Of a stretch of 64,000 bases of DNA, positions 41,523 to 48,476 are shown one piece after another (the stretch's first letter is position 1; each line of letters begins with the position of its first letter). Below the pieces are notes generated by a model that saw only the letters and a list, made by a program, of their open reading frames with translations, searched no databases and had not been told where the DNA came from. The translations under genes were made by a program, and so were the position numbers. The stretch spans positions 1 to 64,000 of the forward strand of contig NZ_JAGPXL010000007.1 in assembly GCF_018070565.1 (NCBI RefSeq). The letters run 5' to 3'. The stretch comes from Streptomyces sp. B93. GTDB lineage: Bacteria > Actinomycetota > Actinomycetes > Streptomycetales > Streptomycetaceae.

Positions 41523-42974
41523 TCAGCCCCGGTACGTCTCCAGGAGCCGCAGCCACACCTCACCGATCGTCGGGAAGGCGGGCACCGCGTGCCAGAGCCG
41601 TTCCAGCGGGATCTCCCCCGCCACGGCGAAGGTCGCCGAGTGGACCAGCTCACCGACACCCGGGCCGGCGAAGGTGACACCGACCACGGTGCCGCGCTCC
41701 GGATCGACCAGCATCCGTGCCTTGCCGCGGTAGCCCTCGCCGTACTGGTGGGCTCCGGCGACGCGCGCGAGGTCGTAGTCGACGACGTCGACCCGTCGCC
41801 CGGTGCGCTCGGCCTCCTGTGTGGTGAGGCCGACCGACGCCACCTCCGGCACGGTGAAGACGACCTGCGGTACGGCCGCACTGTCGGCGGTCGCGGCATG
41901 CGCGCCCCACCGCGAGTCGTCGACGGGCTCGCCCTTGGCCCGGGCCCCGATGACCGCACCGGCGATGCGGGCCTGGTACTTGCCCTGGTGGGTGAGGAGA
42001 GCCCGCCCGTTGACGTCACCGACGGCGTAGAGCCAGCCGTCCGGGACTGCGGTCACCCGGAAGGTGTCGTCGACGCTGAGCCAGTCACCCGGCGTCAGAC
42101 CGACCGTCTCCAGGCCGACGTCCCAGGTCGCCGGGGTGCGACCGGTGGCCAACAGGATCTCGTCCGCCGCCAGTTCCGCGCCGTCGGCGAGCGTGATCCG
42201 CACCTCACCGTCCTCGCGGCTCAGGGACGCCACCGAGGTGTCGTAGCGGATGTCCACCCCTGCCTCGCGCAGGCCGTCGGCGACCAGTTCGCCGGCGAAC
42301 GGCTCCATGCCCCGAAGGAGGCGGTCCTCGCGGACCAGCAGGGTCACCTGGGACCCGAGCGCCTGCCAGGCCGTGGCCATCTCGACGGCGACCACACCGC
42401 CGCCGACCACGGCCAGCCGGCCGGGCGCGCGGTCGGCGCTGGTGGCCTCACGGCTGGTCCAGGGCCGTACGGCGTCGAGGCCGGGGATCGCGGGCAGGGC
42501 CGCGCCGGTGCCCGTGCTGACGACGACGGCGTGGCGGGCGGTCAGCCGGACGAGGTCGCCGTCCTGCGTGTGCACCGTCACCCGGCGCGGGCCGTCGAGT
42601 CGGCCGTGGCCGCGGATCAGGTCCACGTCGACCGAGTCCAGCCAGTCGACCTGGCTCTCGTCCTTCCAGTACGACGCCATCCTGTCGCGGTGCGCCAGGA
42701 CCGCGTCGACGTCCAGCGGACCGGCCGCCGCCTCGCGCAGCCCGGGGACGCGGAGCGCGTCGGCCCGTGCCACCACGGGTCGTAGCAGCGCCTTGCTCGG
42801 CTCGCACGCCCAGAACGAGCACTCGCCGCCCAGCAGTTCGCGCTCGACGATCACCGCGGTGAGACCGGCGGCGCGTACGCGGTCGGCGACGTTCTCACCG
42901 ACGGGGCCCGCGCCGATGACGACCACGTCGTAGTCACGGTCGCGGACGGCGGCTCCGGCCGCTGATGCGTTCAT
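41523..42974 (-). CDS. FAD/NAD(P)-dependent disulfide oxidoreductase, altered active site
   Basis: 483 aa, pyridine nucleotide-disulfide oxidoreductase class I fold. N-terminal FAD site VVVIGAGPVGENVADRVR; redox pair C-S-F-W-A-C in GGECSFWACEPSKALLRP in place of the usual C-L-N-x-G-C; NAD(P) site VVGGGVVAVEMA; FAD-closing LYAVGDVNG. The C-terminal dimer motif, normally HPT-x-x-E, reads FPTIGE, so the catalytic His is gone. It may pass electrons through the disulfide by a variant mechanism, or act on another substrate. ATG at 42974 has AGGAG five bases upstream. It follows the VOC gene by 27 bases and is probably in its operon. Confidence 0.88.
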   Translation of the reverse strand: MNASAAGAAVRDRDYDVVVIGAGPVGENVADRVRAAGLTAVIVERELLGGECSFWACEPSKALLRPVVARADALRVPGLREAAAGPLDVDAVLAHRDRMASYWKDESQVDWLDSVDVDLIRGHGRLDGPRRVTVHTQDGDLVRLTARHAVVVSTGTGAALPAIPGLDAVRPWTSREATSADRAPGRLAVVGGGVVAVEMATAWQALGSQVTLLVREDRLLRGMEPFAGELVADGLREAGVDIRYDTSVASLSREDGEVRITLADGAELAADEILLATGRTPATWDVGLETVGLTPGDWLSVDDTFRVTAVPDGWLYAVGDVNGRALLTHQGKYQARIAGAVIGARAKGEPVDDSRWGAHAATADSAAVPQVVFTVPEVASVGLTTQEAERTGRRVDVVDYDLARVAGAHQYGEGYRGKARMLVDPERGTVVGVTFAGPGVGELVHSATFAVAGEIPLERLWHAVPAFPTIGEVWLRLLETYRG

Positions 42975-43001
42975 CACTGCTCCTGGGGTTCCGGGGTGGT
43001 C

Positions 43002-43484
43002 TCAGCGGCCGGGGAGCCGCTCGGTGATCTCCTGGAGGACCCAGCCGTTGCCGTCGGGGTCGCTGAAGGTGGCGTAGGAGGCGTAGGAGGTGCCCTCGGG
43101 GTGGCGGCCGGTGAGCCGTCCCTGACCCGGCAGGTCGTGGGTCACCTCGCCACCCTCGTGGCCGTGGAACAGCACCCCTCCGGCGTCGTGGAACACCTCG
43201 CTCACCTCGATGCCACGGCCGAGCAGCTCCTCGCGGGCGGCCTCGATGTCGGAGACGATCAGGTACAGGCCCTGTACGGAGCCGGGTGCGGCCGGGGTGA
43301 GGCCCTTGCCGAAGATGATCGACGCCTGGGAGCCGGGCGGCGTGAGGTGCACCGCGCGCCAGTCCCCGGTGGGGGCCTTGTCGACGTCGAGGCGGAAGCC
43401 CGCCTTCTCGTAGAAGGCCCTGGCCCGGTCGACGTCGGAGACGGGCAGAACGATGAGTTCGAGCTTCAGGTCCATCTTCTTCAT
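43002..43484 (-). CDS. VOC/glyoxalase-family protein
   Basis: 160 aa vicinal-oxygen-chelate fold in two beta-alpha-beta-beta-beta modules: LIVLPVSDVDRARAFYEKAGFRLD and GLYLIVSDIEAAREELLGRGIEV, ending SYATFSDPDGNGWVLQEI. The final Glu of each module is the usual metal ligand. It could be a detoxifying isomerase, a thiol transferase or a dioxygenase; the sequence does not choose. ATG at 43484 has GGAAAG five bases upstream. First gene of the VOC-FAD reductase operon, controlled from a promoter bounded by two TCACC-N9-GGTGA sites. Confidence 0.87.
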   Translation of the reverse strand: MKKMDLKLELIVLPVSDVDRARAFYEKAGFRLDVDKAPTGDWRAVHLTPPGSQASIIFGKGLTPAAPGSVQGLYLIVSDIEAAREELLGRGIEVSEVFHDAGGVLFHGHEGGEVTHDLPGQGRLTGRHPEGTSYASYATFSDPDGNGWVLQEITERLPGR

Positions 43485-43522
43485 TCGCTTTCCGTGCACG
43501 GGAGATCCGGGACGGCGAAACC

Positions 43523-43543
43523 GTCACCGGTTGAACTGGTGAC
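43523..43543. promoter_or_regulatory. TCACC-N9-GGTGA operator, site 1
   Basis: TCACCGGTTGAACTGGTGA plus an outer G/C pair. It falls on the expected transcription start of the VOC promoter (minus strand) and lies about 85 bases before the divergent D-cysteine desulfhydrase gene. One of six such sites in 43.5-48.4 kb. Confidence 0.72.
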
Positions 43544-43544
43544 G

Positions 43545-43573
43545 AGAATGCCACGCGACACATCACCTGCCAA
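43545..43573 (-). promoter_or_regulatory. Promoter of the VOC-FAD reductase operon
   Basis: On the minus strand, TTGGCA (43568-43573), a 17-base spacer and CATTCT (43545-43550). The -35 lies inside operator site 2 and the start point inside site 1. Confidence 0.6.
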
Positions 43574-43582
43574 GCAGGTGAT
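43562..43582. promoter_or_regulatory. TCACC-N9-GGTGA operator, site 2
   Basis: TCACCTGCCAAGCAGGTGA; the outer bases extend the palindrome to ten-base arms (43561-43583). It covers the -35 of the VOC promoter and lies 45 bases before the desulfhydrase start. Centre-to-centre distance to site 1 is 39 bases. Confidence 0.75.
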
Positions 43583-43626
43583 GAAGTGATGGGAGAACGG
43601 ACGCCGACGGGTGCGATCATGCGGTC

Positions 43627-44622
43627 ATGACCTCCGCAAGTGACGGCCCACAGCCCGTCCCGCTGGGCACCTGGCCCACTCCCCTGGAGCCCCTGCCCCG
43701 GCTCGCCCGGCACCTCGGACTCGGCGCGGACGACCTCTGGATCAAGCGCGACGACCTCACCGGCACGGGCGGTGGCGGCAACAAGATCCGCAAGCTCGAG
43801 TGGCTGTGCGCGGCGGCGCTCGCCGAAGGGGCCACCCATCTCGTGACCACCGGCGCCCCGCAGAGCAACCACGCCCGGCTGACCGCCGCCGCGGGCGCCC
43901 GGCTGGGGCTGAGGACCGTGCTGGTCCTGGCGGGCACGCCCGGCGGCGCGGCACCTGGCAACCTCGCCCTGGACGCCCTGTTCGACGCCACCGTCGTATG
44001 GGCCGGCGACGTGCGCGCCGAGGCCCTCGCCGCGGCCGCCGCCGACGTCGCCGCGGGACTGCGGGCCGAGGGCGCCGTACCGGCCCTGATCCCCTTCGGC
44101 GGCTCCAGCGCGCTGGGCGCCCGCGGCTACACCGCCTGCGCCCAGGAACTGCTCACCCAGGCCCCCGACCTGGACACCGTCGTGGTGGCCGTCGGGTCAG
44201 GCGGCACGATGGCCGGTCTGGTCCACACGCTCGGCGCGGACCGGGTCCTGGGCGTCCACTGCGGCGCCGTGACCGATCCGGCGGGAGTGGTGACCGCGCT
44301 GCTGTCCGGCCTTTCCGGTACGGCTCCCGCACCGGAAAGGCTGAGGCTGCGGCTGGACCAGGTCGGCGAGGGCTACGGCGCCCTGACCGAACCGGTCGTG
44401 GCCGCCCTGAACCGGACGGCCCGCACCGAGGGCATCGTGCTCGACCCCGTCTACACGGGTCGGGCCATGGCCGGTCTGATCGCGGCGGTGGAGGACGGGC
44501 ACATCACGCGCGGTCGCCGCACCGTCTTCCTCCACACCGGCGGTCTGCCCGGCCTCTTCGGCCACCGGGCCGCACTGGAGGAGGCCGCGTCGGACCTCGC
44601 CACGAGGAGCCGGAGCCTCTGA
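43627..44622 (+). CDS. D-cysteine desulfhydrase / ACC deaminase-family PLP enzyme
   Basis: 331 aa fold-type II PLP enzyme. The PLP lysine lies in GTGGGGNKIRKLEWL; GAPQSNHARLTAA is the substrate loop; VGSGGTMAGLVHTL binds the phosphate; the closing HTGGLPGLFGH is typical. The family includes D-cysteine desulfhydrase, which releases sulfide, pyruvate and ammonia, ACC deaminase and L-cysteate sulfo-lyase. Overall pattern favours the desulfhydrase side. Start ATG 43627. It diverges from the VOC operon and shares its two operator sites. Confidence 0.88.
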   Translation: MTSASDGPQPVPLGTWPTPLEPLPRLARHLGLGADDLWIKRDDLTGTGGGGNKIRKLEWLCAAALAEGATHLVTTGAPQSNHARLTAAAGARLGLRTVLVLAGTPGGAAPGNLALDALFDATVVWAGDVRAEALAAAAADVAAGLRAEGAVPALIPFGGSSALGARGYTACAQELLTQAPDLDTVVVAVGSGGTMAGLVHTLGADRVLGVHCGAVTDPAGVVTALLSGLSGTAPAPERLRLRLDQVGEGYGALTEPVVAALNRTARTEGIVLDPVYTGRAMAGLIAAVEDGHITRGRRTVFLHTGGLPGLFGHRAALEEAASDLATRSRSL

Positions 44623-44636
44623 GACCGGAGAAGCAC

Positions 44637-44689
44637 AGAGCGGGTCGACCCCGCCGCACCTCGAAGGCACGGCGGGGTCGACCCGCTCT
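44637..44689. terminator. Perfect 20-bp hairpin between desulfhydrase and msrA
   Basis: Left arm 44637-44656 and right arm 44670-44689 are exact reverse complements with a 13-base loop. It separates two convergent genes and should act in both directions. Confidence 0.78.
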
Positions 44690-44766
44690 CGCACGGCGCT
44701 TCCCCAGGGCCGTGGCGCTTCCTGGATCAGGGGCGGGCGCCCGGCCCGGCCCCTGTCATCCAGCGG

Positions 44767-45279
44767 TCAGGACGCCTGCCGCTGCGGCAGCCGCCAGCCG
44801 GGACGGGGGAAGTGGCAGGTGTATCCGTCCGGGTAGCGCTGGAGGTAGTCCTGGTGCTCGGGCTCGGCGTCCCAGAACGGCCCGGCGGGCACGACCTCGG
44901 TGACGACCGGTCCCGGCCACAGTCCCGACGCGTCCACGTCCGCAATCGTGTCCTCCGCGACGCGCCGCTGCTCGTCGTCGAGGTAGAAGATGGCGGACCG
45001 GTAGCTCGAGCCGATGTCGTTGCCCTGGCGGTTCCTGGTGGTCGGGTCGTGGATCTGGAAGAAGTACTCCAGGATCGTCCGGTAGTCGGTCACGCCCGGG
45101 TCGAAGACGATCTCGATGGACTCGGCGTGGCCCTCGTGGTTGCGGTACGTCGGGCGCTCGACGGCGCCGCCGCTGTACCCCACCCGCGTGGACAGGACGC
45201 CGGGGAGCGTCCGGATCAGCTCTTGCATCCCCCAGAAGCAGCCGCCCGCGAGCAGAGCCCTCTGCTGGGTGTCAGCCAT
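44767..45279 (-). CDS. msrA: Peptide-methionine (S)-S-oxide reductase
   Basis: 170 aa. Reduces the S-epimer of methionine sulfoxide in proteins. The catalytic Cys is in [24 protein letters not shown] and [23 protein letters not shown] are family signatures. A recycling Cys ([10 protein letters not shown]) is near the C-terminus. Full length. The promoter at 45407-45435 is overlapped by operator site 3, with site 4 just upstream, so it belongs to the proposed TCACC-N9-GGTGA regulon. The leader is about 120 bases. Confidence 0.95.
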   Translation of the reverse strand: MADTQQRALLAGGCFWGMQELIRTLPGVLSTRVGYSGGAVERPTYRNHEGHAESIEIVFDPGVTDYRTILEYFFQIHDPTTRNRQGNDIGSSYRSAIFYLDDEQRRVAEDTIADVDASGLWPGPVVTEVVPAGPFWDAEPEHQDYLQRYPDGYTCHFPRPGWRLPQRQAS

Positions 45280-45400
45280 GTTGTGTCACCTGTCCTCCGT
45301 GTCGACGCCGAAGCCGCCTGCTCACCATGGTGCCGCTACGGCACCGCAAGCACCGCCGGTTCGACCAGCGGGCACACGGCACCGGCCGTACGGCCCGGCA

Positions 45401-45421
45401 GTCACCAGTCTGACTGGTGAC
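45401..45421. promoter_or_regulatory. TCACC-N9-GGTGA operator, site 3
   Basis: TCACCAGTCTGACTGGTGA with an outer G/C pair; nine-base arms around CTG. It covers the -10 of the msrA promoter. Confidence 0.75.
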
Positions 45422-45435
45422 GACCCATCTGGCAA
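45407..45435 (-). promoter_or_regulatory. msrA promoter
   Basis: On the minus strand, TTGCCA (45430-45435), a 17-base spacer and CAGACT (45407-45412). The -10 lies within operator site 3. The CGNR promoter has the same form (TTGCCC, TAGACT). Confidence 0.62.
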
Positions 45436-45441
45436 GATCAC

Positions 45442-45462
45442 ATCACCGCCTCGGACGGTGAC
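45442..45462. promoter_or_regulatory. TCACC-N9-GGTGA operator, site 4
   Basis: TCACCGCCTCGGACGGTGA, less symmetric inside than the others. It lies seven bases upstream of the msrA -35; its centre is 41 bases from site 3, close to four helical turns. Confidence 0.62.
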
Positions 45463-45563
45463 GCTCGTCACCCTCTCCGCCCCCACGGCGCGGGGCCGCC
45501 GCCCTGCTCGGGGTGGCGGCCCGGTTGGCCTCCTCCTCCGGCCGGGCCGTCAGCACCCGGCCG

Positions 45564-45650
45564 TCAGAAGACCTGGAGGAAGCAGCCGCAGGCGATCACC
45601 ACGGCGGCCGACACCGACACGACGGCGGTCAGGGTTCTCTGGATTCTCAC
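45564..45650 (-). CDS. Small hydrophobic peptide, 28 aa
   Basis: A 28-residue frame: basic MRIQR, then a hydrophobic run LTAVVSVSAAVVIACGCFLQVF that could span the membrane or act as a signal-like segment, with a C-x-C pair near the end. GTG at 45650 has GGGGAG about seven bases upstream. It follows the 59-aa gene by 37 bases, probably on the same transcript. No family recognised; too short for coding statistics, so it remains tentative. Confidence 0.45.
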   Translation of the reverse strand: MRIQRTLTAVVSVSAAVVIACGCFLQVF

Positions 45651-45687
45651 TGTGACTCCCCGGGGAGGGTGGTTCACTCCTGGCCGC

Positions 45688-45867
45688 TCAGAGGCAGACA
45701 CGCACGAGCCACTCGTCCGGGTTGAAGGCGTCCCTCGCCGGGTCGCGCGCCACCGCGGGCCGCTCCTCGACCATGTCCTCCGGGAGGATGCGCTCCGGCA
45801 GCTTGCCGAACCGCAGATGCCGGGCCTCCCTGGCGGCGGGGGTCTGTGTCCTGGCTTCGTGTCCCAC
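45688..45867 (-). CDS. Small protein, 59 aa, under a TCACC-N9-GGTGA site
   Basis: 59 residues, charged, with EARHLRFGKLPERILPEDMVEE followed by RDAFNPDEWLVRVCL. GTG at 45867 has GGAGGAG eight bases upstream, a strong signal. Its promoter (TTGACA-N17-GACGAT, 45925-45953) overlaps operator site 5. The C-terminal Cys and the pattern LPERxxPEDMVxExP look conserved-type, but I do not recognise the family. The 28-aa hydrophobic peptide follows. A cysteine-carrying precursor or a small regulatory protein are possible readings. Confidence 0.68.
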   Translation of the reverse strand: MGHEARTQTPAAREARHLRFGKLPERILPEDMVEERPAVARDPARDAFNPDEWLVRVCL

Positions 45868-45924
45868 TTCGACATCTCCTCCGTGCGATGAGGCACCACG
45901 GCGGGTGGCGGCCGTTGCCGCTCG

Positions 45925-45962
45925 ATCGTCACACGGCACGCATCACCTGTCAAGGCGGTGAC
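45925..45962 (-). promoter_or_regulatory. Promoter of the small-protein operon with operator site 5
   Basis: Operator TCACCTGTCAAGGCGGTGA (core 45943-45961, full site 45942-45962) overlaps a consensus -35 TTGACA (45948-45953, minus strand), 17 bases before GACGAT (45925-45930). The start codon is about 50 bases downstream. Confidence 0.7.
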
Positions 45963-46036
45963 GCACGACAACTTCGGCCGCCTGGGGCCTGTTGGAGCGC
46001 ACGCTCCATGGACGGCCTCGGCCGCCGCGCCGCGGC

Positions 46037-46609
46037 TCAGCGCAGCAGCACCCCGAAGACAACCGTGAAGAACGCCTCGAACGACCGGGCCGAACGGTCG
46101 GCGCGGGCACTGATCAGCGCCCCTTCCCACGCGCTCAGCACGAACCGCGCCAAGGTCGACGCGTCCAGCGTCTTCGCCACCTCGCCCGCCTCCTGAGCGT
46201 CCTTGACGGCGAAGGCGAGGGCGTCCGTCCAGGCCTGGAAACTGTCGTGCACCGTCGCGCGCACCGCGTCACTGTGGTCAGCGACCTCGACGGCGAGGTC
46301 CCCCACCAGGCAGCCGCGGTTGAACTCCGCCTTGATGTTCTCGTCACGCAGGAACTCGAAGTGCCGGCGCAAGCGGGTCAACGGCGCGACCGACCCGTCG
46401 CGCAGGGACTCCAGCCGCATGGTGGCGCCGTACCTGTCGAGCGCGACGACCGCCAGGGCCTCCTTGCTCGGGAAGTGGTTGTAGAAGGACCCCTTTGGCG
46501 CACCGGCGGCGTCGGTGATGTCCTTCACGCCCGTGGCCGCGTAGCCGTGGGCGTGGAACTTCTCGACCGCGGCGGCGATGAGGTTCTCACGCAGGCTGGC
46601 TCTGGGCAT
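46037..46609 (-). CDS. TetR-family regulator
   Basis: 190 aa. The HTH is TGVKDITDAAGAPKGSFYNHFPSKEALA, of the AcrR branch close to YcnC/NemR-type repressors; the ligand domain has FNRGCLVGDLAVEVADHSDAVR, where the Cys-containing RGCLxGxLAxE motif is characteristic of this branch and in some relatives senses electrophiles. It diverges from the gene at 46828; two copies of AAGACGAYCGGTCA lie between them and are the likely operators. Confidence 0.92.
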   Translation of the reverse strand: MPRASLRENLIAAAVEKFHAHGYAATGVKDITDAAGAPKGSFYNHFPSKEALAVVALDRYGATMRLESLRDGSVAPLTRLRRHFEFLRDENIKAEFNRGCLVGDLAVEVADHSDAVRATVHDSFQAWTDALAFAVKDAQEAGEVAKTLDASTLARFVLSAWEGALISARADRSARSFEAFFTVVFGVLLR

Positions 46610-46641
46610 CGCTGGACCTCCGGGCTTCCGATGCAGCGCTC

Positions 46642-46655
46642 AAGACGATCGGTCA
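46642..46655. promoter_or_regulatory. TetR operator copy 1
   Basis: AAGACGATCGGTCA, 33 bases upstream of the TetR gene start. It differs from copy 2 by one base. Confidence 0.6.
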
Positions 46656-46767
46656 CATTCAAAGTACCAGATTCGCTCGTCGGGGCACGCCCCTCTGCAA
46701 GCGGTTGCGGCTGTTCGTACGTTCAGAGCATGAGCCGCGACACAGCCGATCTCCGTTTGGAATTCTT

Positions 46768-46781
46768 AAGACGACCGGTCA
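46768..46781. promoter_or_regulatory. TetR operator copy 2
   Basis: AAGACGACCGGTCA with the perfect inner palindrome GACCGGTC, 47 bases before the gene at 46828. Together with copy 1 it brackets the divergent promoters. Confidence 0.62.
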
Positions 46782-46827
46782 TTATCAGTAGGACAGTCAC
46801 CATCACACAGACCAGAAGGACAGGGAC

Positions 46828-47547
46828 ATGACTGATCTAACGGCCAAGGTCATCGAGGCGCACGGCAGCCTGGACCGCTACGCCCGGTACGAGTCGGCCA
46901 CCGTCGACTTCCGCTCGGGAGGTGCCCTGTGGGCGCTCAAGGGGCAGGAAGGCGTGTTCGAGCGGGCGGCCGTACGCGTGGACCTGCGCCGGCAGCACGC
47001 GAGCCACTTCCCCTTCACCGCGCCCGGCCTGCGCACCTCGTTCACCCCCGAGCGGGTGGCCGTGGAGAACGACCGCGGCGAGACGCAGTCGGAGCGCCGC
47101 GCGCCCCGGGACGCCTTCGCGGGCCACACCCTGGAGACCCCCTGGGACGACCTGCACGTCGCCTACTTCGCCGGTTACGCGATGTGGACGTATCTGACGT
47201 CCCCCTTCACCTTCGTCTCCCCCGGCTTCCGCACCGAGGAACTGCCGGCCGTCAGGGAGGGGGACGAGACGTGGAGCCGCCTGAAGGTCACCTTCCCCGA
47301 GAGGGTGGCCACGCACAGCCGGGAGCAGATCTTCTACTTCGACGAGAACGGGCTGCTCCGCAGGCACGACTACACGGCGGAGGTCATCAACGCCGGACCC
47401 GCGGCGCACTACTCCTACGACCACATCGAGTTCGGCGGGATCATGGTGCCCACCAGGCGCGTGGTCCACCCGCTCGGGGACGACGGCGCGGCGGTGCGCG
47501 ACATCGAGCTGGTCACGATCGACATCATGGACGTCGAGTTCGTGTGA
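46828..47547 (+). CDS. Conserved protein of unknown function, TetR-controlled
   Basis: 239 aa, cytoplasmic, beta-rich, with no signal peptide. Segments such as HASHFPFTAPGLRTSFTPERVAVEN, FAGYAMWTYLTSPFTF and DENGLLRRHDYTAEVINAGPAAHYSYDHIEFGGIMVPTRRVV suggest a lipocalin-like or steroid-binding barrel; similar proteins occur beside TetR genes in other bacteria, but I cannot name the family. ATG has GGACAGGGAC upstream. The adjacent TetR, with a Cys-containing sensor motif, probably represses it. Confidence 0.78.
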   Translation: MTDLTAKVIEAHGSLDRYARYESATVDFRSGGALWALKGQEGVFERAAVRVDLRRQHASHFPFTAPGLRTSFTPERVAVENDRGETQSERRAPRDAFAGHTLETPWDDLHVAYFAGYAMWTYLTSPFTFVSPGFRTEELPAVREGDETWSRLKVTFPERVATHSREQIFYFDENGLLRRHDYTAEVINAGPAAHYSYDHIEFGGIMVPTRRVVHPLGDDGAAVRDIELVTIDIMDVEFV

Positions 47548-47818
47548 GCCACCCTGCGGCCAAGGGGCGTCGAGTTGGGCGGTGTTGTCGCAGAGCTTCG
47601 AGAACAGCACCTGCCCCGCTGCACTTCGGCGCGCCCGCCGTCCTGCCCGGCGCTGAGGCTCCTGGTCCTGGGCGACGGCGAGCGGCCTCCACGTCATGTG
47701 CGACAGCGCGGCGATGCGGCGGCGCGAGCGCCTGACAGCGGTGCCGTCTCGTTGAGATGGCCACGTTGTACGGGGCCGTGGCGAGCCTCGTGAGGCCAAG
47801 GCCTCCGTGGTCGCTCAC
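47548..47818. other. Intergenic region, nothing recognised
   Basis: A 271-base gap between convergent genes. The open frames here lack ribosome sites and codon bias, and I see no long inverted repeat. Confidence 0.5.
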
Positions 47819-48391
47819 TCAGCGCGTGCGGCCCGCGAGCGCCTTGCGTTCGGCGGCCCGCTTGCGGGCCCGGTAGGCGGCGGCCTTGACCTTGTTGCCG
47901 CACGGGTCCATGGCACACCATTCCCGTCGCCCGCCCTGGGAGCGGTCGAGGAAGATCTGCGAACACTCGGGGTTGCTGCACTCCTTGAACAGGGAAGCGT
48001 CCGAGCCGCTCAGCACCGTGACCGCGTCCTGTGCGACAGCCGCGAGCGCCTGCTCGGCGGTGGCCTCCACCTGGCGGCCCTCGGCGGTGAGCTGTGGCAC
48101 CGGGGTCGGCTTGCGGGCGTACTCGTTCACCAGTGCCAGTGCGTCGCTGTCGTACGGCTCGTCCGCCATTCTGGCAAGGACGAGCCGGTAGACGGCCTCC
48201 CGCAGCCGCAGGGCCGCGTCGAGGTCCGCCGGCCCGAGCGGGATCTCGTCCTGGGTGACCCCGGCCTGCTGGAACCACTCGCTGAGCCGCTGCGGAGTAC
48301 TGAGGTCCTCCCGGGGCTCTGAGCGGTGTCTGAAGCGCAGGGTGCCGGGGAAGTCGAGCGCCAGAGCGCCACCAGGGAATGGATGGAGCAT
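47819..48391 (-). CDS. CGNR zinc-finger regulator (ABATE domain)
   Basis: 190 aa. An N-terminal ABATE-type stress-responsive domain (about 5-130; LALDFPGTLRFR, REAVYRLVLARM) and a C-terminal CGNR zinc finger (CSNPECSQIFLDRSQGGRREWCAMDPCGNKVKAAAYRAR) with four cysteines. CGNR proteins are predicted DNA-binding regulators. ATG at 48391 abuts operator site 6 and sits where transcription from TTGCCC-N18-TAGACT should begin, so the mRNA is probably leaderless and the gene autoregulated. It is the only regulator in the group without another obvious operator, which makes it the best candidate to bind all six sites. Confidence 0.9.
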   Translation of the reverse strand: MLHPFPGGALALDFPGTLRFRHRSEPREDLSTPQRLSEWFQQAGVTQDEIPLGPADLDAALRLREAVYRLVLARMADEPYDSDALALVNEYARKPTPVPQLTAEGRQVEATAEQALAAVAQDAVTVLSGSDASLFKECSNPECSQIFLDRSQGGRREWCAMDPCGNKVKAAAYRARKRAAERKALAGRTR

Positions 48392-48427
48392 GTCACCAGT
48401 CTAACCGGTGACGGCTGGCGGGGGCAA
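48392..48427 (-). promoter_or_regulatory. CGNR gene promoter with TCACC-N9-GGTGA operator, site 6
   Basis: Operator TCACCAGTCTAACCGGTGA (core 48393-48411) directly before the ATG. It covers TAGACT (48398-48403, minus strand); TTGCCC (48422-48427) is 18 bases further upstream. The -10 to ATG distance is six bases, which fits a leaderless transcript. Confidence 0.72.
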
Positions 48428-48476
48428 GTGCTCCCGCGGCACACCGCCCCGGCCCCCGGGGCGATCGTCGATGGGA

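Noticed and set aside
47548-47818. Small gene between the TetR target and the CGNR gene
   Set aside because: The frames lack ribosome sites and show no codon bias or conserved pattern.
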